The notes under the pieces: model-generated
Told to the model about the DNA's origin: nothing
The model's input: only the letters and a program-made list of their open reading frames with translations
The model's database searches: none
Shown here: in pieces, positions 21,141 through 29,416 of the stretch
Layout: every line of letters starts with the position of its first letter
Numbering within the stretch: position 1 is the first letter of the stretch
Position numbers and translations under genes: made by a program
NCBI GenBank assembly: GCA_900314935.1
Contig: OMXE01000006.1
Span: 60,323 to 124,322 of the forward strand
Direction: 5' to 3'
Length of the DNA stretch: 64,000 nucleotides
From: an uncultured Prevotella sp.
GTDB lineage: Bacteria; Bacteroidota; Bacteroidia; Bacteroidales; Bacteroidaceae

Positions 21141-22139
21141 GAGGCATTGGTTACGACTGATGGTCGTGCGCTCATTGTGATGTTCCCAAGGTGCCAGAAT
21201 GAGCAATTGGCCTCGGGCACAGGCATCCATGCGCTTACCGTTGGGTTTAGCCAAATCAGTAAAGCCATTCTCCTGCAAATAGATGAGTGGGTAGCCTCGT
21301 TCAAAGGCTGCACGCATGACAGCCTTCTCACCACGTGAGATAGAAGGGGATACAAGAACAGCTCCCTGTGCCGCTGCGTTTAAACACTCAACCACCTTTT
21401 CCTGTATTTCATTCTCAGTAAGACGGCGGGAACATTGTACTTGTAGTCGGAAGGGGCGTTGCAATAGGAAAAGGTTGCCGATGGCAGAGAACGATTGCCC
21501 GTTCATCACAATTCCTCGTTGTACTCGGAAGAGGTCGGGATGTTCACGTTTCATCAACAGGCGCCGCGGGTTGTCGGCGAGGTAGTGGAGCCAGTTGTCA
21601 AGCTGTCCTTCACGTAGTAACAAACGGTCGTTATAGCCACGAGCAAAGAGCAAGCCGTGGCGGCGGTCATCCTTGGGTCTTGGCTCTCCCCGTCCCGTAT
21701 GTTGCGACAGTGTCGCAACACACTCAACCTCCCCAAGTATAATTCTTCGGTAGGCTTTGTTGCAGCCAGTCTTAAAGCCTTTGATCACCTGCCCAAAGTG
21801 TTGTTCCATCCTTTCCTTTACAAAAAGGATACCATGCAGGTGGTCAGGCATCATTTGTAGTGCTATCACTTCGATGGCAGGGTAGATGTCGTGAGTTGCC
21901 ATCCAGCTTTTCACGACAGCTTCTCCTAACACTGAGAGCACAATATGCGGAGCTTCCTCACCTGCCACAGCATCGCTGCGCCCAACAACTCTCCCAAAGA
22001 GCGGTCGTCGTCCTTCGGTAACCATCGTAATCATGTAAATCTGACGGCTCTGATAATCATGGCCTACGCAACGACGGTTCATGGAAGGTATCTTCTTACC
22101 GGCGAAGGCTTTCTGTTTTTCATAGGTTTCCTTGTCCAT
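21057..22139 (-). CDS. REP-associated tyrosine transposase (RAYT) with C-terminal extension
   Basis: 360 residues from the ATG at 22139; a start at 22172 lies upstream of the only promoter and is less likely, and 22082 is an alternative. The Y1 HUH-nuclease core shows MPDHLHGILFV (His-x-His), a helix QVIKGFKTGCNKAYRR with the candidate catalytic Tyr, and ARGYNDRLLLREGQLDNWLHYLADNP closing the fold. About 140 extra residues follow (QGAVLVSPSISRGEKAVMRAAFERG, RGQLLILAPW), with a Rossmann-like look reminiscent of DprA/SLOG domains; I am unsure of this. RAYTs are single-copy domesticated transposases linked to REP palindromes. A 21-bp palindrome sits inside the gene at 21700. The 3' end overlaps nhaC. 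Confidence 0.8.
   Translation of the reverse strand: MDKETYEKQKAFAGKKIPSMNRRCVGHDYQSRQIYMITMVTEGRRPLFGRVVGRSDAVAGEEAPHIVLSVLGEAVVKSWMATHDIYPAIEVIALQMMPDHLHGILFVKERMEQHFGQVIKGFKTGCNKAYRRIILGEVECVATLSQHTGRGEPRPKDDRRHGLLFARGYNDRLLLREGQLDNWLHYLADNPRRLLMKREHPDLFRVQRGIVMNGQSFSAIGNLFLLQRPFRLQVQCSRRLTENEIQEKVVECLNAAAQGAVLVSPSISRGEKAVMRAAFERGYPLIYLQENGFTDLAKPNGKRMDACARGQLLILAPWEHHNERTTISRNQCLSLNDMARILCEPLDLPPYCSDDDAGER
21700..21720. repeat. 21-bp perfect palindrome inside the RAYT gene
   Basis: Arms TGTTGCGACA and TGTCGCAACA around a single central base, a REP-like structure. It is translated in frame on the minus strand (VATLSQ) in the loop between the catalytic Tyr helix and the GYNDRLL segment. 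Confidence 0.9.
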
Positions 22140-22143
22140 ACTG

Positions 22144-22151
22144 CAAAGGTA
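22144..22151 (-). promoter_or_regulatory. -7 element of the RAYT gene
   Basis: TACCTTTG on the minus strand, ending only 4 bp before the ATG at 22139. The transcript would start at or very near the start codon, suggesting a leaderless mRNA, or use of the later ATG at 22082. Confidence 0.6.
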
Positions 22152-22239
22152 ATCATATTTTTCTTTCCACACAACATTTTATTCTGATAATTGCAGACAA
22201 ATGTCAGTTTGTTTTTCTCATCACTTTTCTTCCCGTATA

Positions 22240-22271
22240 TTTGTTCCATTTCAATTTAATCACTATATTTG
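22240..22271 (+). promoter_or_regulatory. Promoter of the ECF sigma operon
   Basis: TTTG at 22240-22243 and TATATTTG at 22264-22271 with a 20-bp spacer, about 100 bp before the sigma gene. It looks like a housekeeping promoter. A second TATATTTG lies at 22236-22243. Confidence 0.6.
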
Positions 22272-22374
22272 CAACACTGCAAAACGGCTCATTCCAGAAC
22301 GATGATTACCTTTTATGAATAATAATATGGATTTTGGTTAGCATTTTGTAACCCTTTCCCGTCAGTAATAGTGT

Positions 22375-22872
22375 ATGGACAAAAGTCTAATAGAACAACT
22401 GTTCCGACAGCACTACGCTCAGATGCTCAGTATTGCCCGGTGTCTTCTCTACGATGAAGAGGAGTCGCGCGATGTCGTCAGTGAGGTATTTGCCTCACTT
22501 CTCAAGCCGAAAATGCAGACACCCAGCAATATCGAGGGCTATCTGATGACCAGTGTTCGTCATCGTTGTCTTGACCTGCTGGAGCACAAGGATGTTCATG
22601 CGCGTTTTGAACAGGCATACAGGCATACATTTGATGACAAGACAACTCCTGAAGAGGACGATGACCTGCTTGATGGTTTGATGACATTCATGAAGCGTGA
22701 ACTGAAGCCACAGACACTACAGGTGTTTAAGATGCGACATATCGATGGTTTAAAATACCAAGAAATAGCCGACCGTATGGGGATCAGTCGTGTGATGGTC
22801 TATAAGCATCTGGCACAGGTGACGGAACAATTGAAAGGGTATATTTCAAGACAGAATAAGCTATGGAGATGA
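22375..22872 (+). CDS. ECF-type RNA polymerase sigma factor
   Basis: 165 residues, typical for ECF sigma-70 factors. Region 2 is seen as LFRQHYAQMLSIARCLLYDEEESRDVVSEVFASL, and region 4 as FKMRHIDGLKYQEIADRMGISRVMVYKHLAQV with a helix-turn-helix. It should redirect RNA polymerase to a small regulon, probably including its own operon. The stop overlaps the next gene's start, so the regulator that follows is translationally coupled. Activation likely passes through the STN-bearing outer-membrane protein two genes downstream, by analogy with FecI/FecR/FecA signalling. Confidence 0.93.
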   Translation: MDKSLIEQLFRQHYAQMLSIARCLLYDEEESRDVVSEVFASLLKPKMQTPSNIEGYLMTSVRHRCLDLLEHKDVHARFEQAYRHTFDDKTTPEEDDDLLDGLMTFMKRELKPQTLQVFKMRHIDGLKYQEIADRMGISRVMVYKHLAQVTEQLKGYISRQNKLWR

Positions 22873-23522
22873 ATGAGAAAACCAAGAAGTTCTTGGATGC
22901 GCAGGAGTATCCTGAACAGTTTACAGACGAGGAACTATTCCAGATGCAGGATGACCCTGAAATCAGTGCTCTGATGGAGGCTGCAGCACAGGGTAAACGT
23001 GCACTGATGAAACAGAAGAGCGAAGAGAGCCAAGAAGCTATTGATGCAGCCTGGCAGGACTTTGATGCCAAGCACTTTACTAAGAGTTCAGAACAACAAT
23101 CACTCTTCCACCTTCACCTCTCACTTCAGAAAGCGGCTGCCTTTTTCATAGGTTTGCTATTTATTTCCGGACTGGCCATTGCATCCGTTCATTTCGTGCG
23201 AAACCATGGTAATAAGTCAGCTATGGTTGAACCGCAATCCCCTAATGTTGAGTCACAAATCTCTGAGATACTTAAACAGCCTTCAGATACAATCGTTTCC
23301 TTTTCTCCTGTTGTTTTCGACAATCTGCCATTAGACAGTATTCTATCCCAAATAGCCAAGCATTACAGCTACAATGTTTCTTTCTGCTCTGATAAGTCCA
23401 AATCCCTACGCCTGTTCTTTACATGGAATATGCAAGACTCCATTCAGACTGTTGTGGAAAAGCTGAATCTGTTTGAACAAATCCATATTATGCTCAATGA
23501 GCAAACAATAATTGTTGAGTAG
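22863..23522 (+). CDS. DUF4974-type membrane protein, candidate anti-sigma factor
   Basis: 219 residues. An acidic, helical N-terminal half (residues 1-75) is followed by one membrane helix at about 90-112 (AAAFFIGLLFISGLAIASVHFV). A periplasmic C-terminal domain of about 75 residues (VVFDNLPLDSILSQIAKHYSYNVSF) resembles the DUF4974/STN fold. Bacteroidetes FecR anti-sigma factors end in this domain, but the central FecR domain is missing here. The start overlaps the sigma gene (22863, or ATGA at 22869) and the stop is 2 bp before the receptor gene, so it most probably links the two. Confidence 0.72.
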   Translation: MEMNEKTKKFLDAQEYPEQFTDEELFQMQDDPEISALMEAAAQGKRALMKQKSEESQEAIDAAWQDFDAKHFTKSSEQQSLFHLHLSLQKAAAFFIGLLFISGLAIASVHFVRNHGNKSAMVEPQSPNVESQISEILKQPSDTIVSFSPVVFDNLPLDSILSQIAKHYSYNVSFCSDKSKSLRLFFTWNMQDSIQTVVEKLNLFEQIHIMLNEQTIIVE

Positions 23523-23524
23523 CT

Positions 23525-26110
23525 ATGAAAAAAGTCCTGACCATTCTGCTACTCTGTCTATCAGTACTTCAGGCATCGGGCCAAAAGATAAGTCGTACTT
23601 ATCAGAATCAGTCATTATCCGAGGTACTGAAAGATCTCAATGCAGCTTCTCCTCGCTACGAAGTGAGTTTTATCTACAACGAACTTGAAGATTTTCGAGT
23701 AACCACAACGCTTCATCACAGTACCATACCCGATGCAGTACGACAAGTTGTTGGATTCTATCCCATGCGCATTATCGAAACAGACAGCGTGATTGTCGTG
23801 GAGTGTACGCATAAGACAGAACACCATCTGTCTGGTAACATTATCGATGACAAAGACCACCCTGTTGCTTATGCCAATATTGCCGTCCTCAATCCTACAG
23901 ACAGCATTCTTCTTTGTGGTGGTATTTCCAATGAGAGCGGTATCTTTGTAATCCCCATTGATCAACCAGATGTCATCGTCCGCATCTCCTTTGTGGGTTA
24001 CAAGACCATTTACAAGCATTGCACGAGCACTAAACTGGGCACAATAAAGATGCAGCCAGAGACTCAAGTGCTGAAAGGTGTGACGGTGAAAGGGCAGACA
24101 CCTATTCTACACCGTGAAGCGGGGACAATCGTTTTTAATACTCGCCATGTCCTGGGAGCCATCAATGCGACGGATTTATTACGTTACGCACCAGGCATAC
24201 TACTAACTGACAATGACATTACATTATTCGGCACCAGTGGTATCATTTTCTGTATCAACGGTAAAGAGCAACGTATGAATCAAAATGAAATGCTGCAGAT
24301 ATTGAAGTCCTATCCTGCTAGTGACATTGAAAGGATAGAGATTATCCAAACTCCTGATGCCAAGTATTCTGCGGCAGGCAATGCTGGTGTCATCAACCTT
24401 GTTTTAAAGAAAAAAGATAACGATTATATTGGCGGTTCCATCGGCTATGCAAATACACATTATGAGGAAGAAAGTAACGAGGCAAATGCCAATGTCATTT
24501 ATATCAAAGACAAAGTTTCGACTTCTGTAAACGTATCAGGAACATGGAATAACAATCGTTACAAAGAGACAAACACCATAATGCTTGATAACAGAACACG
24601 AGAAAATATTGACAACGGACATATCAAGAATGATAACTATTCAGCCCGTTGGCAGATAGATTACAACGCTTCCAATCGTCTTAACCTTGGCGCATATGCA
24701 ATGGTAAGTGAAGGCGATCGTAATTTGGATGTGAACGGTGAATATATCTATAGCATCGAGGATGATTTTAGCTCTAATGTCGTCAATACTGAAACTCGTC
24801 GCTCTGAGGATACAAAGACCTGTGCTCTGAATGCGAATGCCTCTCATAAACTGAATGATGAAGGTGCGAAGATAGACTATAATCTTGACTATTACCACAT
24901 GTCGATGGGTGACAACCGCAAATCAGAAGCCCTGAACGTTCTTTCTGGAAACACTCCCGATGACTTTTACTACCAGAATGATATCGCACAGACTGTCAGC
25001 AACTATTCTGCAAAAATAGATGCCAATATCAGTAACTTTTTGTTTGGAACTCAATATTCCTTAACAAGAAGTCGTCGTAAACTCGTCTATTCATGGACAC
25101 CAGACTATCATCAGACAAGTGATTTTGTTTATGATGAGCAAGTGTTGTCTGCATATACTGAATATAACGGGAAGTTAGGCGAGAAGCTGTCTTTCAATAT
25201 TGGTGGGCGCTATGAACGGACATGGACGACAGGGCACAGGATGGCAAACAGCGGTTACGATGCTGTACATCATTCGCAATATGACAGATTCTTCCCTTCA
25301 CTCAGTATGGGATACAAGCCAAACCATAACCACTCACTAAACTTGAGTCTCAGCAGTCGTATTACCCGACCAAACATTATCAACGTAAATCCAGATACCT
25401 TATGTAACGATGCTTATCATAGCACAACGGGTAATCCTTTCCTTAAGCCCACTTATCTATACAAGGTGATGATGGGGTACACTTACAAAGGAGTACTGAG
25501 TTTTGACTTTTTCTATGCCTTCGAGCCAAATCGTATGGCTCAAGTCTCTTGTCTAGGTTATAGTCATACTACTTTTATGACATGGGATAATATCGTGGAT
25601 GAACAAATCATTGGCATAAACTCATTCTACTATTTCGACCGTTTGAGATGGTTAAACGCCATTCTGATGCAAGGGGTTTATTGGAGTAAAACCGCAGGTG
25701 ACGGATTATATACTTTACCAAACATGGACGGATGGAGTTATACAGGTGTGCTTCAGACTTCTTTCTTCTTTGATCAAGATCGCAGATGGACAGCGAACTT
25801 CAATTTTACCTTCAGTTCACAAGAGAAAGATGTCACGAAATCCCTTCATGCCCGCTATATGGCTGATGTGGGATTGCAATACCGCTTCTGGAAAGATCGT
25901 CTTACACTTGGATTTACTTGTCGTAATTTGTTTGCCTCACATATTAAAGGAACAGAGTATTTAGGAAATACGGTAATGGACTTTGACAACACGTTCAATT
26001 ACCGTCAACTTCGTCTGACACTTACTTACAACTGGGGCGCCCGTCTGAAACAAAACCGTCGGCAGTATCAGAGTGACGAAGTAAAAAATCGTGTAGTAAA
26101 CGACTTTTGA
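23525..26110 (+). CDS. STN-containing TonB-type outer-membrane beta-barrel protein
   Basis: 861 residues, signal peptide ending SVLQASG. Order of domains: STN-like secretin/TonB short N-terminal domain at about 25-95 (SLSEVLKDLNAASPRYEVSFIY), a carboxypeptidase-regulatory-like beta-sandwich at about 100-175 (DDKDHPVAYANIAVLNP), a plug (residues 195-290, TDLLRYAPGILLTDND, EIIQTPDAKYSAAGNAGVINL), and a large barrel of the OMP_b-brl_3 type. The STN domain is the signalling module that touches an anti-sigma factor in FecA-like systems, matching the upstream genes. No SusD-like partner is present. Its ligand is unknown; the two downstream genes suggest a link to envelope glycosylation. Confidence 0.85.
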   Translation: MKKVLTILLLCLSVLQASGQKISRTYQNQSLSEVLKDLNAASPRYEVSFIYNELEDFRVTTTLHHSTIPDAVRQVVGFYPMRIIETDSVIVVECTHKTEHHLSGNIIDDKDHPVAYANIAVLNPTDSILLCGGISNESGIFVIPIDQPDVIVRISFVGYKTIYKHCTSTKLGTIKMQPETQVLKGVTVKGQTPILHREAGTIVFNTRHVLGAINATDLLRYAPGILLTDNDITLFGTSGIIFCINGKEQRMNQNEMLQILKSYPASDIERIEIIQTPDAKYSAAGNAGVINLVLKKKDNDYIGGSIGYANTHYEEESNEANANVIYIKDKVSTSVNVSGTWNNNRYKETNTIMLDNRTRENIDNGHIKNDNYSARWQIDYNASNRLNLGAYAMVSEGDRNLDVNGEYIYSIEDDFSSNVVNTETRRSEDTKTCALNANASHKLNDEGAKIDYNLDYYHMSMGDNRKSEALNVLSGNTPDDFYYQNDIAQTVSNYSAKIDANISNFLFGTQYSLTRSRRKLVYSWTPDYHQTSDFVYDEQVLSAYTEYNGKLGEKLSFNIGGRYERTWTTGHRMANSGYDAVHHSQYDRFFPSLSMGYKPNHNHSLNLSLSSRITRPNIINVNPDTLCNDAYHSTTGNPFLKPTYLYKVMMGYTYKGVLSFDFFYAFEPNRMAQVSCLGYSHTTFMTWDNIVDEQIIGINSFYYFDRLRWLNAILMQGVYWSKTAGDGLYTLPNMDGWSYTGVLQTSFFFDQDRRWTANFNFTFSSQEKDVTKSLHARYMADVGLQYRFWKDRLTLGFTCRNLFASHIKGTEYLGNTVMDFDNTFNYRQLRLTLTYNWGARLKQNRRQYQSDEVKNRVVNDF

Positions 26111-26111
26111 T

Positions 26112-27629
26112 ATGAATCGTGTAGAACGATTAGTTTATTTCAGCCTCTCATTCCTGATGATGGGCTTGGCCATGTCGCACCTTTCAAATGTGGTTCCGTG
26201 GGTTGATGAGGTGATGTTCACAGATACGGCCATGCATTTTATGAATGGTAAGGGGTGGACAACCAATGCATGGTATTCTGTTGCCAAACAAGAACCTTTC
26301 CTGCTGTATCCCCCTTTGTACACTATGATAATGGTTTTGTGGATGAATGTTTTTGGAACGACATTGATTGTCTGTCGTTCTTTGAACTTAATAATGACGC
26401 AGCTTATAGGATTGGGGATACTAAGGATCTGCAGGCAGCAGGGAACTCATTTGTCAATGAAACAGATATGTTTGTTTGTCATGCTATTATGGTGTACTGA
26501 AGACATGATTTGCATGTACAGTAATGGTAGACCCGATTTGCTGGGCGCAGCTATTCTTGTTTGGATTGTAAGTGAGATGATTCGCATCATAAAGAACAAC
26601 AAAAAAGGATGGACTATTATTGTCTTATTGTCAGTCCTTCTTGCTGTGTCAGGAATACAGGCGGTTATTTGTCTGTATATCCTTATTTTCTTGGCTTATC
26701 TTATGTTAAAAGACCAACGTGAAAGTGTGAAGAGAGTAACTGTTTTGGCGGCATTCGGCACTTTCATCGGCTTCTTGTTGGTATGTGCTTTCATGGCCTG
26801 CCATGGTCATCTGATAGCATTTGTTGTAAACATGTTATCCTATTCAAATACACTAATGAATCTGGCGATGATAGGTTTGCCCGTGTTAGGTAATTGCCTG
26901 GGAATAGAATTCTCTCTCTTCTTGGAAAAGATAGCCAATAATACAACTGACGTTCCGTTCTATCGTCGCATCATGACAATCTACACTCATCCTACTTATG
27001 TAGCTTTGCTAGGGATAATCCTCTTTGTCTTTCTTACAGAGCATAAGAAGCTCAAGAGTTGTTCATTATACGTCACGATGAAGTTTCTTCTTGTTTTTGT
27101 ATTATCAATTCCTTTGTTGATGAATCTGGCTGGTCGCTTTCCTGATTACTACTATTGGATGGCATATATCCCCGTATTTCTATTTGTGGTTATCCTTGTA
27201 GGATTTACGAAAAACCGTATCAGTCATCTCATTATTGGATTGGTTTTGCTGTTCATATCTGCTAAGGGGTTGGCTCGCTCCTTTCTACAGGACAATTATT
27301 CGATGACAGCAGCTTTCATAAGTAGATGTGCGATGCTGAAGAACAAATATGTCGTGGCACCTTTTTCTGTGTTTTACGAAATGGAAAAACTGGGAAGTAA
27401 TGCCTATTATTTAGGGGTATATCCCACTCGATATATTCCCAAGGATATTGAATACGTGATTCTTCCCCCAAAGAACTCAGATTATGGCGTAAGTCATTTG
27501 TATGACTATTATGAAAGCATTCAGGAATCGGATTCATTACAGACCGTCATGGTTGCAGAAAGCACGGCGGTCGGACTGAAAGTATACAAGATAATAAGGA
27601 AACCTCAATACAGTAGCAATAATCCATGA
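26112..27629 (+). CDS. GT-C fold (GT39-like) membrane glycosyltransferase
   Basis: 505 residues with 11-13 predicted membrane helices. The first periplasmic loop carries an acidic pair in VPWVDEVMFTDTAMHF, as in PMT/ArnT-type GT-C enzymes that use polyprenyl-phosphate sugars and place their catalytic Asp-Glu there. LLYPPLYTMIMVLW follows, as in family GT39/GT83 proteins. A soluble periplasmic tail starts near residue 410. It begins 1 bp after the receptor gene and overlaps the UbiA-like gene by 4 bp (ATGA). The neighbour suggests that it may use a polyprenyl-phosphate pentose as donor; the acceptor is unknown. Confidence 0.75.
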   Translation: MNRVERLVYFSLSFLMMGLAMSHLSNVVPWVDEVMFTDTAMHFMNGKGWTTNAWYSVAKQEPFLLYPPLYTMIMVLWMNVFGTTLIVCRSLNLIMTQLIGLGILRICRQQGTHLSMKQICLFVMLLWCTEDMICMYSNGRPDLLGAAILVWIVSEMIRIIKNNKKGWTIIVLLSVLLAVSGIQAVICLYILIFLAYLMLKDQRESVKRVTVLAAFGTFIGFLLVCAFMACHGHLIAFVVNMLSYSNTLMNLAMIGLPVLGNCLGIEFSLFLEKIANNTTDVPFYRRIMTIYTHPTYVALLGIILFVFLTEHKKLKSCSLYVTMKFLLVFVLSIPLLMNLAGRFPDYYYWMAYIPVFLFVVILVGFTKNRISHLIIGLVLLFISAKGLARSFLQDNYSMTAAFISRCAMLKNKYVVAPFSVFYEMEKLGSNAYYLGVYPTRYIPKDIEYVILPPKNSDYGVSHLYDYYESIQESDSLQTVMVAESTAVGLKVYKIIRKPQYSSNNP

Positions 27630-28519
27630 TGAAACCAATTATCAAGCTCCTTCGTCCTCAGCAGTGGATCAAGAACAGTTTCGTGCTTCTACCGTTGTTT
27701 TTCAATGGTAGCTTATTCAATATGCAATTGCTATTGGCAGCGATGACTATGGCTTTTGCTTTTTGTCTTGTTTCAAGTGGCATATATTGTCTTAATGATA
27801 TTTGTGATGCGGAAGCTGATCAATTACATCCAAAGAAAAAGTCTCGTCCTATAGCTTGTGGTGCAGTCAGTAAAAGAATCGCATTACTGTTAATGGTTTT
27901 CTGTGTCATTAGTTCCATCTTTGTTATTTACATTTTTCCATGGCAAACTGGAGTTGATGTTTGTCATGTATTTGTAATCGTTCTGCTTTATCTTTTGATA
28001 AACATTGTGTATTGTGTACGACTCAAGCATATTGCTATCATCGATGTCTTTATCATAGCCGTCGGATTTGTACTCAGAATCATATCAGGTGCTATGGTTA
28101 CATGTGTTTTCTTATCGCACTGGATGATTTTAATGACTTTCCTGTTAGCTCTTCTTCTGGCTTTTTCCAAACGTAGGGATGATGTGGTGATGTTTGAGAA
28201 GAATCATGTTAAAGCAAGAAACAGTATCGTTAGATACAACCTTCCGTTTATGAATCTGGTGATCGGTGTTATCGCAAGCATCACGATGGTATGCTATATC
28301 ATGTATACTGTTTCGCCAGAGGTAATCAACCGTTTTCATAGTTCTTTCTTATATGTAACAAGTGTTTTTGTACTTGCAGGTATCATTCGCTATCTGCAAA
28401 TAACTATTGTTGACGTCAAAAGTGGCAATCCGACCAAGGTGTTACTAAAAGACAGATTTGTTCAGGCAACAGTCTTAGGATGGATAATAACATTTGCAAT
28501 GATTATATATGTGGGGTAG
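27626..28519 (+). CDS. UbiA-type prenyltransferase, decaprenyl-phosphate phosphoribosyltransferase-like
   Basis: 297 residues, about eight membrane helices. The N-terminus KPIIKLLRPQQWIKNSFVL is typical of the phosphoribosyl-transferring branch of the UbiA superfamily (Rv3806c type). The metal-binding motif is NDICDAEAD near residue 52, and a second conserved motif AFSKRRDDVVMF lies near 184. The family transfers phosphoribose from PRPP onto polyprenyl phosphate, the first step to decaprenyl-phosphoryl ribose or arabinose. The later enzymes (phosphatase, DprE1/DprE2 type) are not in this window. It is the last gene of the ECF-sigma operon. Confidence 0.78.
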   Translation: MMKPIIKLLRPQQWIKNSFVLLPLFFNGSLFNMQLLLAAMTMAFAFCLVSSGIYCLNDICDAEADQLHPKKKSRPIACGAVSKRIALLLMVFCVISSIFVIYIFPWQTGVDVCHVFVIVLLYLLINIVYCVRLKHIAIIDVFIIAVGFVLRIISGAMVTCVFLSHWMILMTFLLALLLAFSKRRDDVVMFEKNHVKARNSIVRYNLPFMNLVIGVIASITMVCYIMYTVSPEVINRFHSSFLYVTSVFVLAGIIRYLQITIVDVKSGNPTKVLLKDRFVQATVLGWIITFAMIIYVG

Positions 28520-28542
28520 ACTTGGCTTGTGTGAAGGAATTC

Positions 28543-28605
28543 CTCCGCCAACAACCTGTTGATCATAAGTCAATTAGGCGATTTGGCGGAGCATTCTTTT
28601 ATTTA
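28543..28605 (+). terminator. Terminator of the ECF-sigma operon
   Basis: CTCCGCCAA (28543) pairs with TTGGCGGAG (28583-28591). The 31-nt loop can pair further (CCT/AGG, TTGA/TCAA), and the T-rich tract CATTCTTTTATTT follows. Confidence 0.65.
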
Positions 28606-28651
28606 CATTCTTCACTTCTTCACAACGCCTTTTCACCTGCAAAATCCTACA

Positions 28652-28761
28652 AGCCTTCTAACGCATCGTTATCAGCCTTATAACGCCCTCTAATCAGGCT
28701 TCTAATGCATCGTTATCAGCCTTATAACTTTCTCTAACCTGCCTTCAAGCAAATGTCAGAC
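28652..28761. repeat. 11-bp phased repeat block
   Basis: Ten consecutive 11-mers, such as AGCCTTCTAAC, GCATCGTTATC, AGCCTTATAAC, GCCCTCTAATC, AGGCTTCTAAT. A 44-bp superunit occurs twice (28652-28695 and 28696-28739). It fills most of the non-coding stretch between the UbiA-like gene and the next promoter. No open reading frame of note lies in it. Confidence 0.88.
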
Positions 28762-28802
28762 TAATGTCAGTTGTTTTTTTCGTTGTTTGTTGATGCTTGT
28801 TG

Positions 28803-28810
28803 TATTTTTG
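28803..28810 (+). promoter_or_regulatory. -7 element of the small secreted protein gene
   Basis: TATTTTTG, 43 bp before the ATG at 28854. Confidence 0.7.
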
Positions 28811-28853
28811 CGCAGTGTTAGCTAATGTGTATAATATATAATAAGGTGAACAA

Positions 28854-29318
28854 ATGAAAAAGCTACTTCCTTTATTCCTGTTGCTCCTGTTGATGCCTGT
28901 GGCGTTCTCTGTGAAGACCTGTCATGCGGATGATGATCCAGCGGTGCGCGACTCTATCATGCAGTCGATTGCCAGTGCCATTCATGGAGATGACGGCAGG
29001 AGAAACTACGATCCCGACTCCTGCGTGGTATTCAGCTTAGAAGACTTCGGTATCGTGAATGCCTATCAAGCGAATGGAGGGAAGGTTTGTTCCTTTACTC
29101 CCAATAAACAAATCACCCAAATCTATAAAAGGGGAGGGCAGGACGGTCTGCTGATGTACACCACCTACTATGACTTCGATCTGCATGCCCGGGTGATTCA
29201 TCCTTCGCTCAGCGACCAGGAGGCCATCACCGTGGCCTATTATGCCTGGCAGCACGGCTATGTCTATGAGTACAGTTACAAACACAGACTGCACCTGCTC
29301 CATCTGCGATGGTATTGA
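28854..29318 (+). CDS. Small secreted protein of unknown function
   Basis: 154 residues with a clear signal peptide (LLPLFLLLLLMPVAFS, likely cleaved before or after KTCHA). The mature part is acidic at first (DDDPAVRDSIMQSIASAIHGDD) and becomes aromatic and histidine-rich towards the end (YYAWQHGYVYEYSYKHRLHLL). I do not recognise a family. It has its own promoter and lies between the ECF operon and the leu operon without clear linkage to either. Confidence 0.65.
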   Translation: MKKLLPLFLLLLLMPVAFSVKTCHADDDPAVRDSIMQSIASAIHGDDGRRNYDPDSCVVFSLEDFGIVNAYQANGGKVCSFTPNKQITQIYKRGGQDGLLMYTTYYDFDLHARVIHPSLSDQEAITVAYYAWQHGYVYEYSYKHRLHLLHLRWY

Positions 29319-29359
29319 TAATGAATTGAAAGTTTTTTCGTCAAAAAAGTGATAAATTA

Positions 29360-29391
29360 TTTGTGAGTTTCGCAGAATATGTTTAACTTTG
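29360..29391 (+). promoter_or_regulatory. Promoter of the leu operon
   Basis: TTTG at 29360-29363, a 20-bp spacer, and TAACTTTG at 29384-29391. The transcript would start around 29398, about 20 nt before the leader peptide ATG. Confidence 0.8.
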
Positions 29392-29416
29392 CCGCCGAAA
29401 TATAAAAATAGAGACA

